A DNA stretch of 64,000 bases from Thermogemmatispora aurantia (GTDB lineage: Bacteria; Chloroflexota; Ktedonobacteria; Ktedonobacterales; Ktedonobacteraceae), in contig NZ_BKZV01000005.1 in assembly GCF_008974285.1 (NCBI RefSeq), forward strand, positions 124,001 through 188,000, in the 5' to 3' direction. The notes below the pieces were generated by a model, which saw only the letters and a list, made by a program, of their open reading frames with translations, made no database searches and was not told the origin of the DNA. This document shows, in pieces, positions 18,201 through 26,069 of the stretch. Each line of letters starts with the position of its first letter. Positions within the stretch are counted from its first letter, which is position 1. The translations under genes and the position numbers were made by a program.

Positions 18201-19205
18201 CAGGCAACGCGCGATAGTGCGGTAGAGGTCCTGGCCCGTGTGAGTATGGCCCATTGCTTGCTCTCCCAGGGGAAACCCGAGGAGGCTATTCAGCAATTGG
18301 AGCAGGCCCTGCAGTTGGTCCGCCGCTCACCAGCCGCTATGGACCCGACCATCTGGGCCGCTCGCCCTCGCGAGGATGACGAGGAGCATCAGGCCCCCGA
18401 GGTGGAAATCTCTCTCTTGCTGGCCAAGGCCTACCGCCGCGCGGGCAAGGAGGAGCAGATGCAGGCGGTGCTCCGCCGCATTAAGCAGATGACCACCTAT
18501 CAGGATGAAGTGGCTTCAGCTCTGGCCGAGATCTCGGCCCGTCAGGGCGATATCGATAGCGCCCTCCAGGAGTACGCTGAGCTGGCTCGCTACTATCTCA
18601 GTAAACGCCAGGGCGATAACGCTCTCAATGTGCTCAATGAGATGGTGCGCCTGGCCCCCCAGGACCCTCGCGCCCATGCCGAGCTGGCTGAAATCTATAT
18701 TAATCGCGGTCAGCTTGAGGAGGGCATTGCCGAACTGCGCCTGCTGGCCGATATCTATGAACGCCGTAATCAGCGCGGTGAAGCCTCTGAAGCTATGCGC
18801 CGCATTGCCGATATCTACGCCGAAATGGGCAATAATGAGGAGGCTCTGACCTGCTATCGCCGCGCTGTCGACCTCGCTCCTAACGATATGAGCCTCTTGC
18901 GCGAGGTCGTGGCTTTTTGCTGGCGCATCGGTCGCACACGCGAGGCCACCGAGTATCAGACGGTGGTGGCTCGCTACTACTTCGAGACCCATCAGGTCAA
19001 GGAGGCTGTGGCTGCTCTGCAGCAGTTGATTGCCATCGATCGCCATAACTACGAAGCCTACGATATGCTCGGCCAGACCTATCAGTCAGTCGGCGAGTAT
19101 GAGCAGGCGAGCCGCGTGTATAAGAACCTGGCACGCGTGAAGCCCGATAGCACCATTGCCCGCGAGCGCCTGGCCGCTTTGCAGGCGCTGCGCTCTGGTC
19201 AGTAG
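15294..19205 (+). CDS. Giant tetratricopeptide-repeat protein with Pro/Ala-rich central linker
   Basis: The 1303-residue protein has TPR arrays at both ends. Residues ~1-200 and ~285-455 contain helix pairs such as WTEAAREYQRALAEFPDDTAAHEGLG. Residues ~690-1300 contain many more repeats, for example EEALTCYRRAVDLAPNDMSLL. A Gly/Met-rich insert lies near residues 240-285. Residues ~455-665 are almost pure Pro/Ala/Gln/Ser, broken by LPDWLTGILNE-like and ASWLTDSP-like short motifs. No signal peptide or membrane segment is seen. TPR arrays mediate protein interactions, so a cytoplasmic scaffold is likely; partners are unknown. It stands alone and ends at a strong terminator. Confidence 0.85.
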   Translation: MPGNRQVFETAMDAADRYRWDSKWTEAAREYQRALAEFPDDTAAHEGLGFCYMQTKQWQQALDEYEYLLKRKPHDIIVLSKVAELYGWLSRREEAYNAYLQLADLYAQAGQGARAEAAWQKALQFSPASPEPHERLANYYAEKKDLSLMIQERLAAARGYLLRNDLAAARAQCEEVLRVDVSNAEARSLLEQIAGLPQRPAGSAGSLAGEALAGAPSGEDGYAGQEASFTGSPVAGPAAPGNISGGNTGIMGNMGSAGNFGGMGNPGQALAPAGPAGGGAAPQRRITASQVTGILRQAQAFQAQGRYNDAIDLCEQILESGFDRPDARYFLGWLYQEQKRWDDAIRQFQMLLNDPEYALSCYYALGQCYRARGDLRTATVHFDEAVDRVNLDALTIEEADQLVQLCQEAAEAHRLLGEQEQALTIYNALLGFLRSRGWSDKVAQVELLLKQMQSAPSSPQPSTPPPSLQQQQLQAPPGLPPEQPAPPSIQDAATMMFSVPGPGPAAAPQPPAAPVAPAPAAAPAAPAPAPAPSAASAAGELPDWLTGILNEPAPAQPAPAAAPAAPAPQPATPAAPPQSPTAPNPPAPASSASWLTDSPTRQVELQPPAPAAPPAPAPVPAPAPDPFPAQGQVPAPPAAPPVAAAPAPAPLTLEQLSPASPTPPSSTRDNVEELLSKIAGNTARDESLQQVAGAVLASTASLPEGIRMQVVRSMQDIQRYIEHGLLNPAIDECLKVIEIAPQYLDVHQVLCEIYVRQGRIEQAITKYAILVDTYIANGRIDDAIATYRRILQLEPNNLTYRMRLINLLSSHGNKEDLLRERTQAAEAYLRLGYMDRALSELEQALQESPTSVPTRLNYALALQKLGRSQQAASEYQRVLQVDPRNIVALVRWHLLMITGAAPSGRASALELLTRIRWQLRGQGQRHYEVVAREYTQALELQPGNADLHFSLGQIHQQAGYFDRAVASYQQATRDSAVEVLARVSMAHCLLSQGKPEEAIQQLEQALQLVRRSPAAMDPTIWAARPREDDEEHQAPEVEISLLLAKAYRRAGKEEQMQAVLRRIKQMTTYQDEVASALAEISARQGDIDSALQEYAELARYYLSKRQGDNALNVLNEMVRLAPQDPRAHAELAEIYINRGQLEEGIAELRLLADIYERRNQRGEASEAMRRIADIYAEMGNNEEALTCYRRAVDLAPNDMSLLREVVAFCWRIGRTREATEYQTVVARYYFETHQVKEAVAALQQLIAIDRHNYEAYDMLGQTYQSVGEYEQASRVYKNLARVKPDSTIARERLAALQALRSGQ

Positions 19206-19381
19206 CCTGAGCCAGGCCTCTTCTGGCATGGCTCAGATCACTCGCGCTGGGATAAGGGGGAGACTTATCCTGACTCGCTCGGATCGTGGGGGAGATCAAG
19301 ACACCAGAGCTGACCTCTCCTCTACAGCGGGAGAGAGACAGGCAGCTCGCTCTGATGAGCTAAAGCAGCACTCAAGAAAAT

Positions 19382-19425
19382 GGGGATCGGCAGGACCGTA
19401 GGGCCGATCCCCTCTTTTGGCTTTT
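19382..19425. terminator. Bidirectional intrinsic terminator between the TPR gene and femAB-like gene 1
   Basis: A perfect 10-bp stem, GGGGATCGGC (19382-19391) with GCCGATCCCC (19403-19412), is followed on plus by TCTTTTGGCTTTT. On the minus strand it is followed by ATTTTCTT. It can serve both convergent genes. Confidence 0.85.
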
Positions 19426-19466
19426 GCTGGGCCAGATCTCAAAAGACCCGCTAAGAGATGCCCTCT

Positions 19467-20621
19467 CTAGCCCTGCTGAGAGGCACCAGGCAGAGCCACC
19501 TCGGCCTGGTGGGCATCAGCTGATCGCTGCGCCTGGGCTGGCCGTTCCCTTCCCACTGCTGGCTGGGCTTCGGGCTGACGCTGCAAGCGGCTCCGCTGCT
19601 GCTGATCACGCCAGCGCTTCAGGTCCAGTAGACGACGGTAAGCCTGATAGACGAGGGGCTTGTAGGCCAGGTCATGGGTCTCCAGGAAGCGCAGAGGATA
19701 GCCGCCGAAGCCTTGCTTGAAAATGTAGACTCCCCATAGCTCTTGCCCTTCCTCGAGGACGTCGGGAATGCCACGGAAGTTGTAATACCAGCAACCATGC
19801 TCTTTGGCCCAACGGATGGCCGTCCATTGGAGCAGGTGATTGGGCATGCGATTGCGATGTTCGTTTGAGGAAGCTCCGTACATGTACCAGCTCCAGCGAC
19901 CAAAGCGCAAGGCGAGTAGACCAGCGATAGCTTGCCCTTCGTATTCGGCCAGGAAGAGTGCAGCACGGTCGCCTTCGCTGTAGAGGCGCATGACGTCCTC
20001 GTAGTGAGCCTTCTCATGAATGAAGAAGTGATCACGCTCGCTGGTGATGCGGTAGAGGCGGTAAAAGGTATCCAGGTCTGCTGGCCCTTCGCCCCTGCGT
20101 ACACTGACTCCCTTGCGGGTGGCCAGGCGAATGTTATAGCGCCACTTCTCTTTCATGTTGGCCAGCAAGGTCTGCTCGTCGGGGCGGATGTCCAACACCC
20201 ACTCGTGACGGATGTGCATGGCGTAGGGCGTGCGGCGGAAACCGTGCCTGCGCAAGGCGGCCAGCCAGCTCTCATCGCCGTCGGGCACGCTCGGCTCTAC
20301 CTTGAGCATGAAGGCGCCACGCCGCCGGGCCTCGCGGCGCACAAAATCCAGAAGCTGGCCCAGGGCCGGTGAGCTGGGATCGTCAATGACCGGCCCACGC
20401 GGAGCGTAAAAATAGGTTCCCAGCACCGGCAGGCGCGAGACAAGGACGAGCATGGCGGCGCAGAGCTGTCCCCGATCGTCGACAACTCCGGTATACAGAG
20501 CTTCGGCTCCAAGATGAGGGGCCAGCTGCCCCCACTCATAGGACTGGGTAATATTGCAGCAAACCGAGGCAGCTACAAAGTCGTTCCACTGCTGCCGGTT
20601 GCTAATAAGGCGCGCTTCCAT
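19467..20621 (-). CDS. FemAB/FemX-like peptidyltransferase (GNAT fold), paralog 1
   Basis: The 384-residue protein has the double-GNAT architecture of FemAB/BacA-like acyltransferases: ITQSYEWGQLAPHLG near the N-terminus, WVLDIRPDEQTLLANMKEKWRYNIR in the middle (a typical Fem stretch) and GVYIFKQGFGGYPLRF near the C-terminus. Fem proteins use aminoacyl-tRNA to add residues to the peptidoglycan bridge peptide; that role here is inferred from family only. The last ~50 residues are hydrophilic and Gln/Arg-rich. Start at 20621 is the ATG with GAGGGA upstream. A close paralog lies 260 nt upstream on the same strand. Confidence 0.82.
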   Translation of the reverse strand: MEARLISNRQQWNDFVAASVCCNITQSYEWGQLAPHLGAEALYTGVVDDRGQLCAAMLVLVSRLPVLGTYFYAPRGPVIDDPSSPALGQLLDFVRREARRRGAFMLKVEPSVPDGDESWLAALRRHGFRRTPYAMHIRHEWVLDIRPDEQTLLANMKEKWRYNIRLATRKGVSVRRGEGPADLDTFYRLYRITSERDHFFIHEKAHYEDVMRLYSEGDRAALFLAEYEGQAIAGLLALRFGRWSWYMYGASSNEHRNRMPNHLLQWTAIRWAKEHGCWYYNFRGIPDVLEEGQELWGVYIFKQGFGGYPLRFLETHDLAYKPLVYQAYRRLLDLKRWRDQQQRSRLQRQPEAQPAVGRERPAQAQRSADAHQAEVALPGASQQG

Positions 20622-20881
20622 AAATTTTCCCTCAGAGATGGACAGGTGCAACCAATGTTCATTATCTCTCGCTTTATCAGTGCGATCGATAGCAGATCAG
20701 CGCTCACAGGAGAGACAGTTTCGCGCCCCTGGCTCAGGACGATGACCGGCGCCTGACCTCTTCTTCATTTGCTAGGGCCAGCCAGCCGCCTGCTAGAGCA
20801 AAAGCGCCAGCCCCCTCTCCTCTCCACGTTATCGCTGCTTACGCAAGGCTGGTGGCGAACAGGCGTGAGCGAGGAGGGCGC

Positions 20882-22105
20882 TCACTGGCTGGCGCCGGAG
20901 GACGAGGCTGGCTCTGCTGGTCGGGCGCCTTTCTCCTTTTGGCTGTCGCCCTGCGCCGAGGTCTCAGGTCGAGCGGTTTGACCGGCTGAGCCAGGCTTGC
21001 CTCCCTGCCTGCCACGCGCCGCCCGCTCTAGCTCGACTCGCCGCCGCTCGGCTCGCCTGCGCTCGCGCCGAATCTCTACCAGCTTGCTCCAGAGGCGATA
21101 CATCAGGGGGCGATAGACATAGTCCTGCGTTGGCATGTTGAGGCGCGAATAGCCGCCAAAGCCTTGCTTGTATTCGTAGACGCCCCACATCTCTTCTCCA
21201 GGCTCCAGCACCTCGGGAATAGCGCGAAAATCGAAGTGCGTGCAGCCCTGCTCTTTGGCCCACTGGATACAGCGATACTGCAGCAGATAAGCGGCCTTCA
21301 GGTTGCGCTTATGGTTGGCGGTGGCCCCAAACATGTCCCAACACCAATTTCCAAAGCGGATCAGCATCTTGGCGGCCAGGGCCTCGCCTTCGTGTTCGGC
21401 CAGGAAGAGCACCGCATCACCGCGCGTGGCGAACTGACGCAGGATCTCGCGATGGTAGTCTTTGCTGTGGATAAAAAAAGCGTCGCGCTCGCTGGTGATC
21501 TTCAGCAAGGCATAATAGGCGTCAAAATCAGCATCGCTGCTGGCTTCTCGCACGATGACACCCTTGCGCCCGGCCACGCGCACGTTCTGCCGCCAGGTCA
21601 TCTTGAAGTTGGCAAAGAGGGTTTCTAGAGGAGGCCGGATATCCAGCACCCAGCTGCGCCGTGGGTGGACAGCATAGGGGTAAGTACGAAAGCCGAGCGC
21701 GCGGTAAGCACTCTGCCATTGCTCTAGACGCGGGTCATCATCGGCGATGTTGGGTTCGAGGCGCAGCACCACGCTGCCTTCGCGGCGGGCGATAGCGTGG
21801 GCCTCTGTGATCAACGCGGCAAGGGCTGGCGAGTCGGGAGCCTCGACCGTGGGACCGCGGGAGCTGTAGAGCCAGTTGAGCTGCAGACCGGGCAGGCGAA
21901 CGGGAAGCGGCACCGGAGCGACTGAGACCATCATGGCGCCGATCAGCTGGCCTCCTTCCAGTGCGCCCAACCGGTAAATGCGCCCACCAAGGTACTTCGT
22001 TAGCTCACCCCACTCATATGACTGGAGCAGATGCCCACCTGGCTGCGACCTCAGAAAGGCGTTCCACTGCTCTCGATCTGTGATTTCCTGCACAACAACT
22101 GTCAT
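20882..22105 (-). CDS. FemAB/FemX-like peptidyltransferase (GNAT fold), paralog 2
   Basis: The 407-residue paralog of the next gene downstream shows the same order of motifs: LLQSYEWGELTKYLG, WVLDIRPPLETLFANFKMTW, SERDAFFIHSKDYH and GVYEYKQGFGGYSRL. The C-terminal ~60 residues form a charged, low-complexity tail of different sequence from paralog 1. The two genes probably arose by tandem duplication and may add successive residues to a cell-wall cross-bridge, as FemA and FemB do (inference). It lies 26 nt downstream of a GNAT gene and probably shares its transcript. Confidence 0.82.
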   Translation of the reverse strand: MTVVVQEITDREQWNAFLRSQPGGHLLQSYEWGELTKYLGGRIYRLGALEGGQLIGAMMVSVAPVPLPVRLPGLQLNWLYSSRGPTVEAPDSPALAALITEAHAIARREGSVVLRLEPNIADDDPRLEQWQSAYRALGFRTYPYAVHPRRSWVLDIRPPLETLFANFKMTWRQNVRVAGRKGVIVREASSDADFDAYYALLKITSERDAFFIHSKDYHREILRQFATRGDAVLFLAEHEGEALAAKMLIRFGNWCWDMFGATANHKRNLKAAYLLQYRCIQWAKEQGCTHFDFRAIPEVLEPGEEMWGVYEYKQGFGGYSRLNMPTQDYVYRPLMYRLWSKLVEIRRERRRAERRRVELERAARGRQGGKPGSAGQTARPETSAQGDSQKEKGARPAEPASSSGASQ

Positions 22106-22131
22106 GGCAAACGCCTGTCCTCTAACAAACT

Positions 22132-22716
22132 TCAGCTTCCCTTATTGTCTTGATGTAAGTTTTCAAGATATTCGCTTCTAAGTAGGCTGTAGACACGAAC
22201 ATCATGGTATTTGCCGAAGCGCAGAATCGCCTGACGCAGGGTCCCCTCGTATTTAAAGCCAGCCTTCTCATCCGCCCGCCAGCCGCCGATATTCTCCTCC
22301 ATGTCCTGTGTCTGAATACGGTTCAGGTTCAGCTCCATGAAACCATAGCGGATCATCAGTTTGGTGGCCTCGGTACCGTAGCCCTGGCCCCAGACCGCGC
22401 GATCGCCGATGATAATATAGAATTCTGCTGTCTGGTTAATATAGTTAATATCCTTTAAACCAACGAGACCAATCAGGCGATTGTTGCTTTTAAGCGCTAC
22501 TCCAAAGATAATGTGCTTACCATCCCTGTACAGTTGTTCCAGACGCTCCTTAGCACGAGAGTCGCTTGTCGGATAGATCGAAAAATAGCGGCGAATCTCC
22601 TCATCGTTGAGCCAGGTCGCGTAGAGATGATTGTCCTGGGTGGGTTCCAGCGGGCGCAAATAGACGCGCTCGCCGACGAGAAACGGATTCTGGAGCTGGG
22701 CAGTCTCTTCAGCCAT
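22132..22716 (-). CDS. RimJ/RimL-type GNAT N-acetyltransferase
   Basis: The 194-residue protein is a complete Acetyltransf_3 family member. VYLRPLEPTQDNHLYATWLND begins the fold, FYIIIGDRAVWGQGYGTEATKLM carries the acetyl-CoA pyrophosphate loop (QGYGT), and NRIQTQDMEENIGG leads to the last strands. RimJ/L relatives acetylate protein N-termini, amino-sugars or antibiotics; the substrate here is unknown. It is the first gene of a likely unit with the femAB-like paralogs. A structured leader precedes it. Confidence 0.88.
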   Translation of the reverse strand: MAEETAQLQNPFLVGERVYLRPLEPTQDNHLYATWLNDEEIRRYFSIYPTSDSRAKERLEQLYRDGKHIIFGVALKSNNRLIGLVGLKDINYINQTAEFYIIIGDRAVWGQGYGTEATKLMIRYGFMELNLNRIQTQDMEENIGGWRADEKAGFKYEGTLRQAILRFGKYHDVRVYSLLRSEYLENLHQDNKGS

Positions 22717-22747
22717 CGTCTTCTCACTCCTGGGATAGAATGGTGCG

Positions 22748-22799
22748 CGCCACGCCTGCTGTTGAGCGCGCTAACGCTCTGAGGAGATGTGGCGTGGCG
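22748..22799. promoter_or_regulatory. Nested hairpin in the GNAT leader
   Basis: CGCCACGCC (22748-22756) pairs with GGCGTGGCG (22791-22799). Inside, GAGCG (22764-22768) pairs with CGCTC (22775-22779). There is no U-tract. It lies 32-83 nt before the GNAT start, downstream of the GH3 gene. The rest of the 374-bp gap (22717-23090) shows nothing recognisable. Confidence 0.4.
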
Positions 22800-23090
22800 G
22801 GCAGGAGAAACGTGCTAGACCTGTTCTTCGCTGAGCTGAGTATCCTGACACAATCGGCTAGTGCCAGTCCAGTATAGCATAGTCCCCCAAGGCCGACAAC
22901 GCACGGGGTCGGTCTCTAGGACCAGAGGGGTGCACGTGCGCTGGCACTCAGGTTCTTGCCTCTTTGTCTGCCTATCTCTGCCTACTGGCCTGCCGCTCCA
23001 ACTGGCAGGGCGAGAAGGCACTGTCCTGACCGACCATTGCCCGCAGCGCAAGGTCCTCTCGGCTGGCTGGTTTGCTCACCTGCTCTGGCT

Positions 23091-24455
23091 CTAAACGAAG
23101 CGGGGGATGGGCCAGAGATGGTAGTGGATCTTTAAAGCGATGATGCGCGTGACCGAAGCGTCGATGGCGCTCTGCGAGAGCTGTCCGCTGGCCAGGGCCT
23201 GCTTGATAGCAGCCACAGCGTTGCGCAGATCGTAAGAGCTGCGCACCCCCAGGATCATATCGTTGCCCGCCGCCAGAGCCAGGACCACGGCCTCCGGCAG
23301 GTTCCATTTCTTGGCGATACCCTCCATATAGAGCGCGTCGGTGATCACTACACCGTCGTAACCCAGCTCCTGGCGCAGAATGCCCGTCACAATAGTCGGC
23401 GACAGCTCCGCCGGCCAGACAGGGTCAAGGGCCGGCATCAGCAGGTCGGTTGTCATGATCATGCCTGGGTGGTCTAGCGACTGGGGGGACTGGATGAAGT
23501 GTTTGAAAGGCACCAGCTCGGTGCTGTAGATCTGCTCGCGGCTGCGCTTGATCACCGGGAGGTCGGTGTGCGCATCAGTTTGAGCGGCGCCCAGGCCCGG
23601 AAAATGTTTGAGGCAGGCAATGACCCCATCGCCTTGGACAGCGCGCAGGTAGGCCCCGCCGTAGTCGATTACTGACTGCGGCGTATAGCCCCACGTGCGT
23701 AGATACTGATCGGGACCATTGACCACCGGCACATCGACATCGGGGGCCAGGTCGGTGTTCAACCCCAGTGCCTTCAAATCATGGGCGATCCCGTGACCAA
23801 GCGCAGCAGCATTGCTGACCTTGCCCGTCTGGTAGACTTCCAAGGCCCCGGGCCGATGGCCGTAGATATTGTTGATCCGCTCGACAAAACCGCCCTCTTC
23901 ATCCGCTGAAATGAAGAGCGGCATCCAGGCCCGTGCCTGCATATGCTGGATATCGGCCCGTGTCTGCTGGAAGGTACGCATCTGGGCCGCGTACATAATC
24001 ACGCCACCTGCATAGAGATCGTGAATCATCGTCTCCAGATCCGCCGAGTAGGTTATTCCGTAATACTGAACCATGAAGAGCTGGCCGAGCTTTTGGTCGA
24101 GCGTCATGTGGGCCAGGTAGAGACGGGCCAGGGCCTGCTCGTTCATGGCGGCCTCGCGATGACGCAGAGCCTCAACCTGGGCGGGGGTCAACGGATTGCT
24201 AATAAAGGGGCCGGCCAGAAGCGTCTCCTGGAGCTGGCTCATCTGCCGCGGCTGCCACGGTACATCGCCCTTGCCCAACAGGGCCGTCGCCAGAAGCAGT
24301 AGAGTCCCGCCGCTGACCAGCAGGAAACGCAGGGTGGAGAGCGAGCGCCGACGGCAACGAGGCCGCTGTCGAACAGGCATAGCAGCGCTGGCTCCTGCTT
24401 CAGGATGCTCTTGCGGGCGAGGGGCCACCATCGGAGGTTTGCTGTCAGTGAACAT
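23091..24455 (-). CDS. Glycoside hydrolase family 3 (NagZ-like beta-N-acetylhexosaminidase), membrane-anchored, paralog 1
   Basis: The 454-residue protein has a basic N-terminus and one hydrophobic segment (about 43-62), so it is probably a type II membrane-anchored extracellular enzyme. The GH3 barrel carries DEEGG, the motif KHFPGLGAAQTDAHTDLP (~283) with the Asp-His dyad that NagZ-type enzymes use as acid/base, and GVVITDAL with the presumed nucleophile Asp. NagZ-type enzymes remove terminal N-acetylglucosamine from muropeptides; an external form could trim peptidoglycan or chitin oligomers. Its neighbour is a paralog of nearly equal length. Confidence 0.88.
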   Translation of the reverse strand: MFTDSKPPMVAPRPQEHPEAGASAAMPVRQRPRCRRRSLSTLRFLLVSGGTLLLLATALLGKGDVPWQPRQMSQLQETLLAGPFISNPLTPAQVEALRHREAAMNEQALARLYLAHMTLDQKLGQLFMVQYYGITYSADLETMIHDLYAGGVIMYAAQMRTFQQTRADIQHMQARAWMPLFISADEEGGFVERINNIYGHRPGALEVYQTGKVSNAAALGHGIAHDLKALGLNTDLAPDVDVPVVNGPDQYLRTWGYTPQSVIDYGGAYLRAVQGDGVIACLKHFPGLGAAQTDAHTDLPVIKRSREQIYSTELVPFKHFIQSPQSLDHPGMIMTTDLLMPALDPVWPAELSPTIVTGILRQELGYDGVVITDALYMEGIAKKWNLPEAVVLALAAGNDMILGVRSSYDLRNAVAAIKQALASGQLSQSAIDASVTRIIALKIHYHLWPIPRFV

Positions 24456-24600
24456 TGCCAGGAGACTCCTGCATTCAGGTTAGCATTTTCTCTTATTCTA
24501 CTCTAGAGAAGTAAGACAAGTGATATAATTCACAGGTGCCAATCAGCGTACTAAGAGAGCGAATGAATGAGAGAGAAGAAACACATTACTCAGGCAGCTC

Positions 24601-26004
24601 CTAGGCTGAGGGAGGAACCGCGGGCATCAGATGATACTGCATCTTCAGGGCCAGAATGCGCGTCACTGCCTCGTTGACCCGCAGGATCGAGAGCCGTCCA
24701 TCCTGGAGCGCCGCCTTGAGGCCGTTAATCATCGCCAGCGTTTGAGCGCTGCCGGTAGGGCCGAGGAGCATATCGTTACCGGCATTCAGGGCCAGCACGG
24801 CGGCCTCTGGCATGTCCCATTGCTGGGCAATGCCCTGCATATAGAGGGCATCGGTAATCACCACGCCATCGTAGCCGAACTCCTGGCGCAGAATCTGGGT
24901 TATAAAGCGATACGACAGCTCGCCGGGCCAATGCGGATCGATCGCGGGCATCAGCACATCGGTAGACATAATCATGCCCGGGCGCATATACGGATTGGAG
25001 GCGTTTACGAAGTACTTATAAGGGGCCAGCTCGGTCGAGTAAATCTGGCTGACGCTACGGTTATCGGAGGGGAGGGTCTTATGCGCGTCCTCCGTGGTAT
25101 CGCCCAGGCCGCCGGGGTAGTGTTTGATACAGGCGATCAGGCCGTCCTGCTGCATAGCGGCCATAAAAGGGCCGGCGTACTTAATCACATCCTGGGCGGT
25201 CGTACCGAATGTTCGTGTCACCGTGTCATAACCTGGTACAAGCATCACATCGACATCGGGGGCCAGGTCGACGTTGATGCCCAGTGCCAGAAGATCGTGG
25301 GCCATCTTATGGCCCTGTTGAGCTGCATAAGCCACGCTACCCGACTGGTAGATGTCCCAGGCCGATGGGCGCGAACCATAGATATGAGAGAGGCGATGGA
25401 CGTAGGGGCCACCTTCTTCGTCGGTAGAGATCAACAGAGGAATTTTGGCATGCTGCTGCATCAGGGCGATATCATGCTTAGTCTGGGCAAAGCTCTGCAT
25501 CTGAAACTCATAGAGAATGACGCCCCCTGCGTGCAAATTTGTAATCATATTGTCCAGGTCGGGTGAGTAGTAATCGTCAGCGTACTCCACCATAATCAGC
25601 TGGCCCAGCTTCTCATCCAGGGACATCCGCGCCACATAGAGACTCGCGAGCTGCTTGTAGGACATATGGTCGCTCAGATGACGTAAGGCGTTAATTTGAG
25701 CCGGGCTATAGGGGGCAGCGATAAACGGGCCAGAAGAATTACTGGCAAAGGGATCAGATATCACCGAGGAGGGGAGCGGTCCGGGGAAGAGATAGGCCGC
25801 GTTAAAGTAGGCGAAAAGCGCTCCCCCAGCGGTGATGAAGGCCAGCACAAGCATGACAATCCCGAGAAAGAGCCGTAGACGACTGGCGCGCCGCTGGCGT
25901 CGGGAGGGTACCTTCCCCGCTATCTCGCTCTTCCCAGGTAGCACAGCTGGGGTGTCTGCTAAAAAGGTAGCACTTTTGACAGACTTTTTCGAGAACAGAG
26001 ACAT
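24601..26004 (-). CDS. Glycoside hydrolase family 3 (NagZ-like beta-N-acetylhexosaminidase), membrane-anchored, paralog 2
   Basis: The 467-residue paralog shows the same plan: basic N-terminus, one hydrophobic anchor (about 43-66), then a GH3 barrel with DEEGG, KHYPGGLGDTTEDAHKTLP (~293, Asp-His dyad) and GVVITDALY (nucleophile Asp). The loop between KHYPG and DAH is one residue longer than in paralog 1. AGGAG lies five nt before the ATG. It is the first gene of the minus-strand envelope block and has its own promoter. Tandem duplication with retained catalytic residues suggests split substrate range (inference). Confidence 0.88.
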   Translation of the reverse strand: MSLFSKKSVKSATFLADTPAVLPGKSEIAGKVPSRRQRRASRLRLFLGIVMLVLAFITAGGALFAYFNAAYLFPGPLPSSVISDPFASNSSGPFIAAPYSPAQINALRHLSDHMSYKQLASLYVARMSLDEKLGQLIMVEYADDYYSPDLDNMITNLHAGGVILYEFQMQSFAQTKHDIALMQQHAKIPLLISTDEEGGPYVHRLSHIYGSRPSAWDIYQSGSVAYAAQQGHKMAHDLLALGINVDLAPDVDVMLVPGYDTVTRTFGTTAQDVIKYAGPFMAAMQQDGLIACIKHYPGGLGDTTEDAHKTLPSDNRSVSQIYSTELAPYKYFVNASNPYMRPGMIMSTDVLMPAIDPHWPGELSYRFITQILRQEFGYDGVVITDALYMQGIAQQWDMPEAAVLALNAGNDMLLGPTGSAQTLAMINGLKAALQDGRLSILRVNEAVTRILALKMQYHLMPAVPPSA

Positions 26005-26037
26005 AAAGACTCCTGATAGAAACCATGCTGTGTATCT

Positions 26038-26066
26038 ATTATAAAAACGTTATCAACAAATGTTTA
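26038..26066 (-). promoter_or_regulatory. Promoter of the GH3 pair
   Basis: Read on the minus strand: TAAACA (26066-26061), 17-bp spacer, TATAAT (26043-26038). The start would be about 27 nt before the ATG of GH3 paralog 2. Confidence 0.5.
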
Positions 26067-26069
26067 GAA

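Noticed and set aside
24459-24471. CAGGAGACTCCTG palindrome over the SD of GH3 paralog 1
   Set aside because: The one-base centre leaves no room for an RNA hairpin of useful strength; probably chance from AGGAG and its complement.
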